A stretch of DNA of 20,569 nucleotides from Paulinella micropora (Eukaryota; Cercozoa; Imbricatea; Euglyphida). The notes under the pieces were generated by a model. The model was not told where the DNA came from and ran no database searches. It was given only the letters and a program-made list of their open reading frames with translations. Made by a program: the position numbers and the translations under genes. Position 1 is the first letter of the stretch. Every line of letters begins with the position of its first letter. Shown here piece by piece: positions 18,607-20,569 of this stretch. The DNA lies in NCBI GenBank assembly GCA_009731375.1, contig BJOX01000040.1, positions 1,258,307 through 1,278,875 on the forward strand, given 5' to 3'.

Positions 18607-18696
18607 CGGTATGTTCAATGAAAATACTGGTGGCACCGACGGGAATCGAACTGGCGACAGGGCCCAGATGGTAGAACTTGACCACTGGGCTATCAC
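18607..18696 (-). mobile_element. tRNA-derived SINE, copy C (5' part only)
   Basis: These 90 bp are identical to 12763-12852, the tRNA-like head and first part of the body of copy B. The A box lies at 18682-18692 and the B box at 18643-18651 on the minus strand. The head starts at GTGATAGCCC directly against an ATT array, without the short extension seen in copy B. The rest lies in the gap. Full identity over 90 bp points to recent spread from a common source, or to local duplication. Confidence 0.9.
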
Positions 18697-18745
<49 letters not shown>

Positions 18746-18877
18746 TAACAACGATAATTCTGATAATACTGATAATAATGATAATAAATTATGATAATAG
18801 CAATGATACTAATGATGATACTAACAATGATACAAACAATGATACTAACAATGGTTCTAATAATGATACTAAAAATG
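18697..18877. repeat. AAT array and degenerate AATGATACT repeat
   Basis: AAT units to about 18745, then a loose repeat of AATGATACTAACAATGATAC type. The Asn/Asp/Thr frame reads the repeat. Confidence 0.85.
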
Positions 18878-18937
18878 AGAAGAAGAAGAAAAGCAAAAGA
18901 AGAAGAAGAAGAAGAAGAAGAAGAAGAAGAAGAAGAA

Positions 18938-18978
<41 letters not shown>

Positions 18979-19126
18979 AGAAGAAGAAGAAAAAGAAGAA
19001 GAAGAAAAAGAAGAAAGAAGAAGAAGAAGAAGAAGAAGAAGAAGAAGAAGAAGAAGAAGAAGAAGAAGAAAGAAGAAGAAAGAAGAAGAATGAAGAAAAG
19101 CAAAAGAAGAAGAAGAAGAAGAAGAA

Positions 19127-19182
<56 letters not shown>

Positions 19183-19503
19183 AGAAGAAGAAGAAGAAGA
19201 AGAAGAAGAAGAAGAAAGAAGAAGAAAGAAGAAGAAGAAAGAAGAAAGAAGAAAGAAGAAAGAAAGAAGAAAGAAGAAAGAAGAAGAAAGAAGAAGAAGA
19301 AGAAGAAGAAGAAGAAGAAAGAAGAAGAAAAGAAGAAAGAAGAAGAAAGAATAAAGAAAGAATAAAGAAGAAGAAGAAAGAAGAAGAAAGAAGAAGAAAG
19401 AAGAAGGAAGAAGAAGAAGAAGAAGAAGAAGAAGAAGAAGAAGAAGAAGAAGAAGAAGAAGAAGAAGAAAGAAGAAGAAGAAAGAGAAGAAAGAAAGAAG
19501 AAA

Positions 19504-19534
<31 letters not shown>

Positions 19535-19596
19535 AGGAAGGAAGAAAGGAAGAGAGAGGGAGAGAGAGAGAGAGATAGAGAGATAGAGAGATAGAG

Positions 19597-19638
<42 letters not shown>

Positions 19639-19855
19639 TGGAGGGAAGAGGGAGGAGGGAAGAGGGAGGAGGGAGGAGGGAGGAAGAGGGAAGAGGGAAG
19701 AGGGAAGAAGGAATAAGGAAGAAGGAAGAAGGAAGAAGGAAGGAGGAAGAAGGAAGGAGGAAGGAAGGAAGAAGAAGAAGAGAAAGAAGAAGAAGAAGAG
19801 AAGAAGAAGAAGAAGAAGAAGAAGAAGAAGAAGAAGAAGAAGAAGAAGAAGAATC
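18878..19855. repeat. AAG/GA homopurine tract
   Basis: About 975 bp with only about ten pyrimidines on the plus strand. It is mainly AAG, with AGG, AAAG (19500-19640), GAGA/GATAGA (19550-19600) and GGGA blocks (19638-19700). GAAGAAAAGCAAAAGA at 18885 recurs at 19092, and GGAAGAAGAGG at 18961 recurs at 19150, so a part of about 200 bp has been duplicated inside the tract. Glu/Lys/Arg and Ser/Phe/Leu frames are artefacts. Confidence 0.95.
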
Positions 19856-20221
19856 ATCATAAAAGGTGACCCCGTCTACTGTGGGGGTCCTTGAGCGAGA
19901 AGACGAGCGCGAGCTACGCATGCACATCCACACCACATAAACACATCAATAAGGTCAGGTAAAAATTTCGGCCGCCTCAACTTTTGGCCAACCGTAAATA
20001 CGGGAAATTTTGGGCTAAACCTTTATTTGAGGACATGTACCGTAATTACCGGCTGGCCGAAATTCTTCACAACTTTGAACAACAAATACACCGTTATTAC
20101 GAGATAATTTGTTCTGGCCGAAAATTTTCACTACACCTTACATTGTATCGTTTCCAACGTGTTATTGCCAAACGGAAAAAAAAAGAAGAAAAAAATTTGA
20201 GGAGTGAAGTGAAGTGTTTTC
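19856..20221. other. unassigned sequence with small inverted motifs
   Basis: Unique DNA. A plus frame at 19984-20328 would have to start at TTG (its first ATG is near 20035) and runs into the hexamer array. It reads a plausible mixed composition for about 65 residues but no family is recognised. ATTTCGGCC (near 19966) is the reverse complement of GGCCGAAAT (near 20056), and CCGTA-AA-TACGG lies at about 19992, so a small inverted-repeat element is another possibility. Confidence 0.3.
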
Positions 20222-20346
20222 CATGCACATATGCATTCACATGTACATACAGGTACACGTACAGATACATATATACAGGTACGGATACGGATACAAATAC
20301 ATATTTACATTCAGATAACGGATACTGAAGATACAGATACAGATAC

Positions 20347-20434
<88 letters not shown>
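20222..20434. repeat. ACAGAT-type hexamers passing into GATA
   Basis: Loose hexamers (GTACAG, GATACG, ACAGAT) to about 20349, then about 21 GATA units. The window end, 20435-20569, is unique, with TGCAAAGGAA(T/C)G(T/C)AGT-like copies at about 20442 and 20461. Confidence 0.9.
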
Positions 20435-20569
20435 GAGATGTCGCAAAGGAATGTAGTCCTTGCAAAGGAACGCAGTTTCACATCAAACAATAATTTGTGT
20501 ACTGTGCATGTGTCCGGGATGGGAATCACGGGTAGACTGTGTTCTGGAAAAAGAAGAGGAGGAAGGACG

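Noticed and set aside
18229-19860. 543-codon minus-strand frame
   Set aside because: It runs through a 233-N gap and the AAG tract; Ser/Phe/Leu runs are the complement of AAG repeats.

Overview
This window looks like nuclear DNA from a repeat-rich eukaryote. The evidence is the many long microsatellites (di- to hexanucleotide), homopurine tracts, tRNA-derived short retroposons with A and B boxes, a small inverted-repeat element, and draft-assembly gaps (seven N runs, several bordered by long poly-C or poly-G). There are no bacterial operons, ribosomal RNA or intact tRNA genes. The lineage cannot be fixed from the sequence. No open reading frame is convincing as a protein gene: most long frames are translations of microsatellites or run through N gaps.

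Layout. 1-971: poly-G edge, then AATACA-like repeats and a hexanucleotide array. 972-2660: mostly non-coding DNA with a 64-bp duplication that can form a hairpin, a 300-bp inverted-repeat element (1779-2078), and the first copy of a 270-bp dispersed repeat (2387-2659). 2660-7191: the longest non-microsatellite stretch, with short unconvincing frames, a few local duplications and one gap. 7241-7927: a 62-bp tandem repeat interrupted by a 561-bp A-tailed insertion. 8765-9028: second copy of the dispersed repeat. 9331-10300: 3' part of a tRNA-derived SINE, a gap and AAT arrays. 10391-10857: a region of nested inverted repeats around a TTTC array. 11217-12374: tetra- to undecamer arrays. 12375-12860: a short acidic open frame, then the only complete SINE. 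12861-13461: AAT and AATAT arrays, then a possible second retroposon end. 14009-16316: CT/CA/AT, GATA and CATACATTA arrays, an inverted repeat, and a composite satellite in which a 36-bp unit recurs seven times inside GATA repeats. 16626-18342: four local tandem-repeat families (80, 32, about 141-158 and about 126-181 bp). 18607-18696: 5' part of a third SINE copy. 18878-19855: a nearly pure AAG/GA purine tract. 19856-20569: short unique DNA plus a hexamer/GATA array.

The main biological content is the SINE family. Three copies lie on the minus strand, each linked to AAT arrays. The two copies that keep the tRNA-like head are identical over 90 bp, and both start directly in or beside an AAT array, which suggests recent activity and insertion into the tails of older retroposons. 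Nothing in the window shows genes acting together in a pathway.
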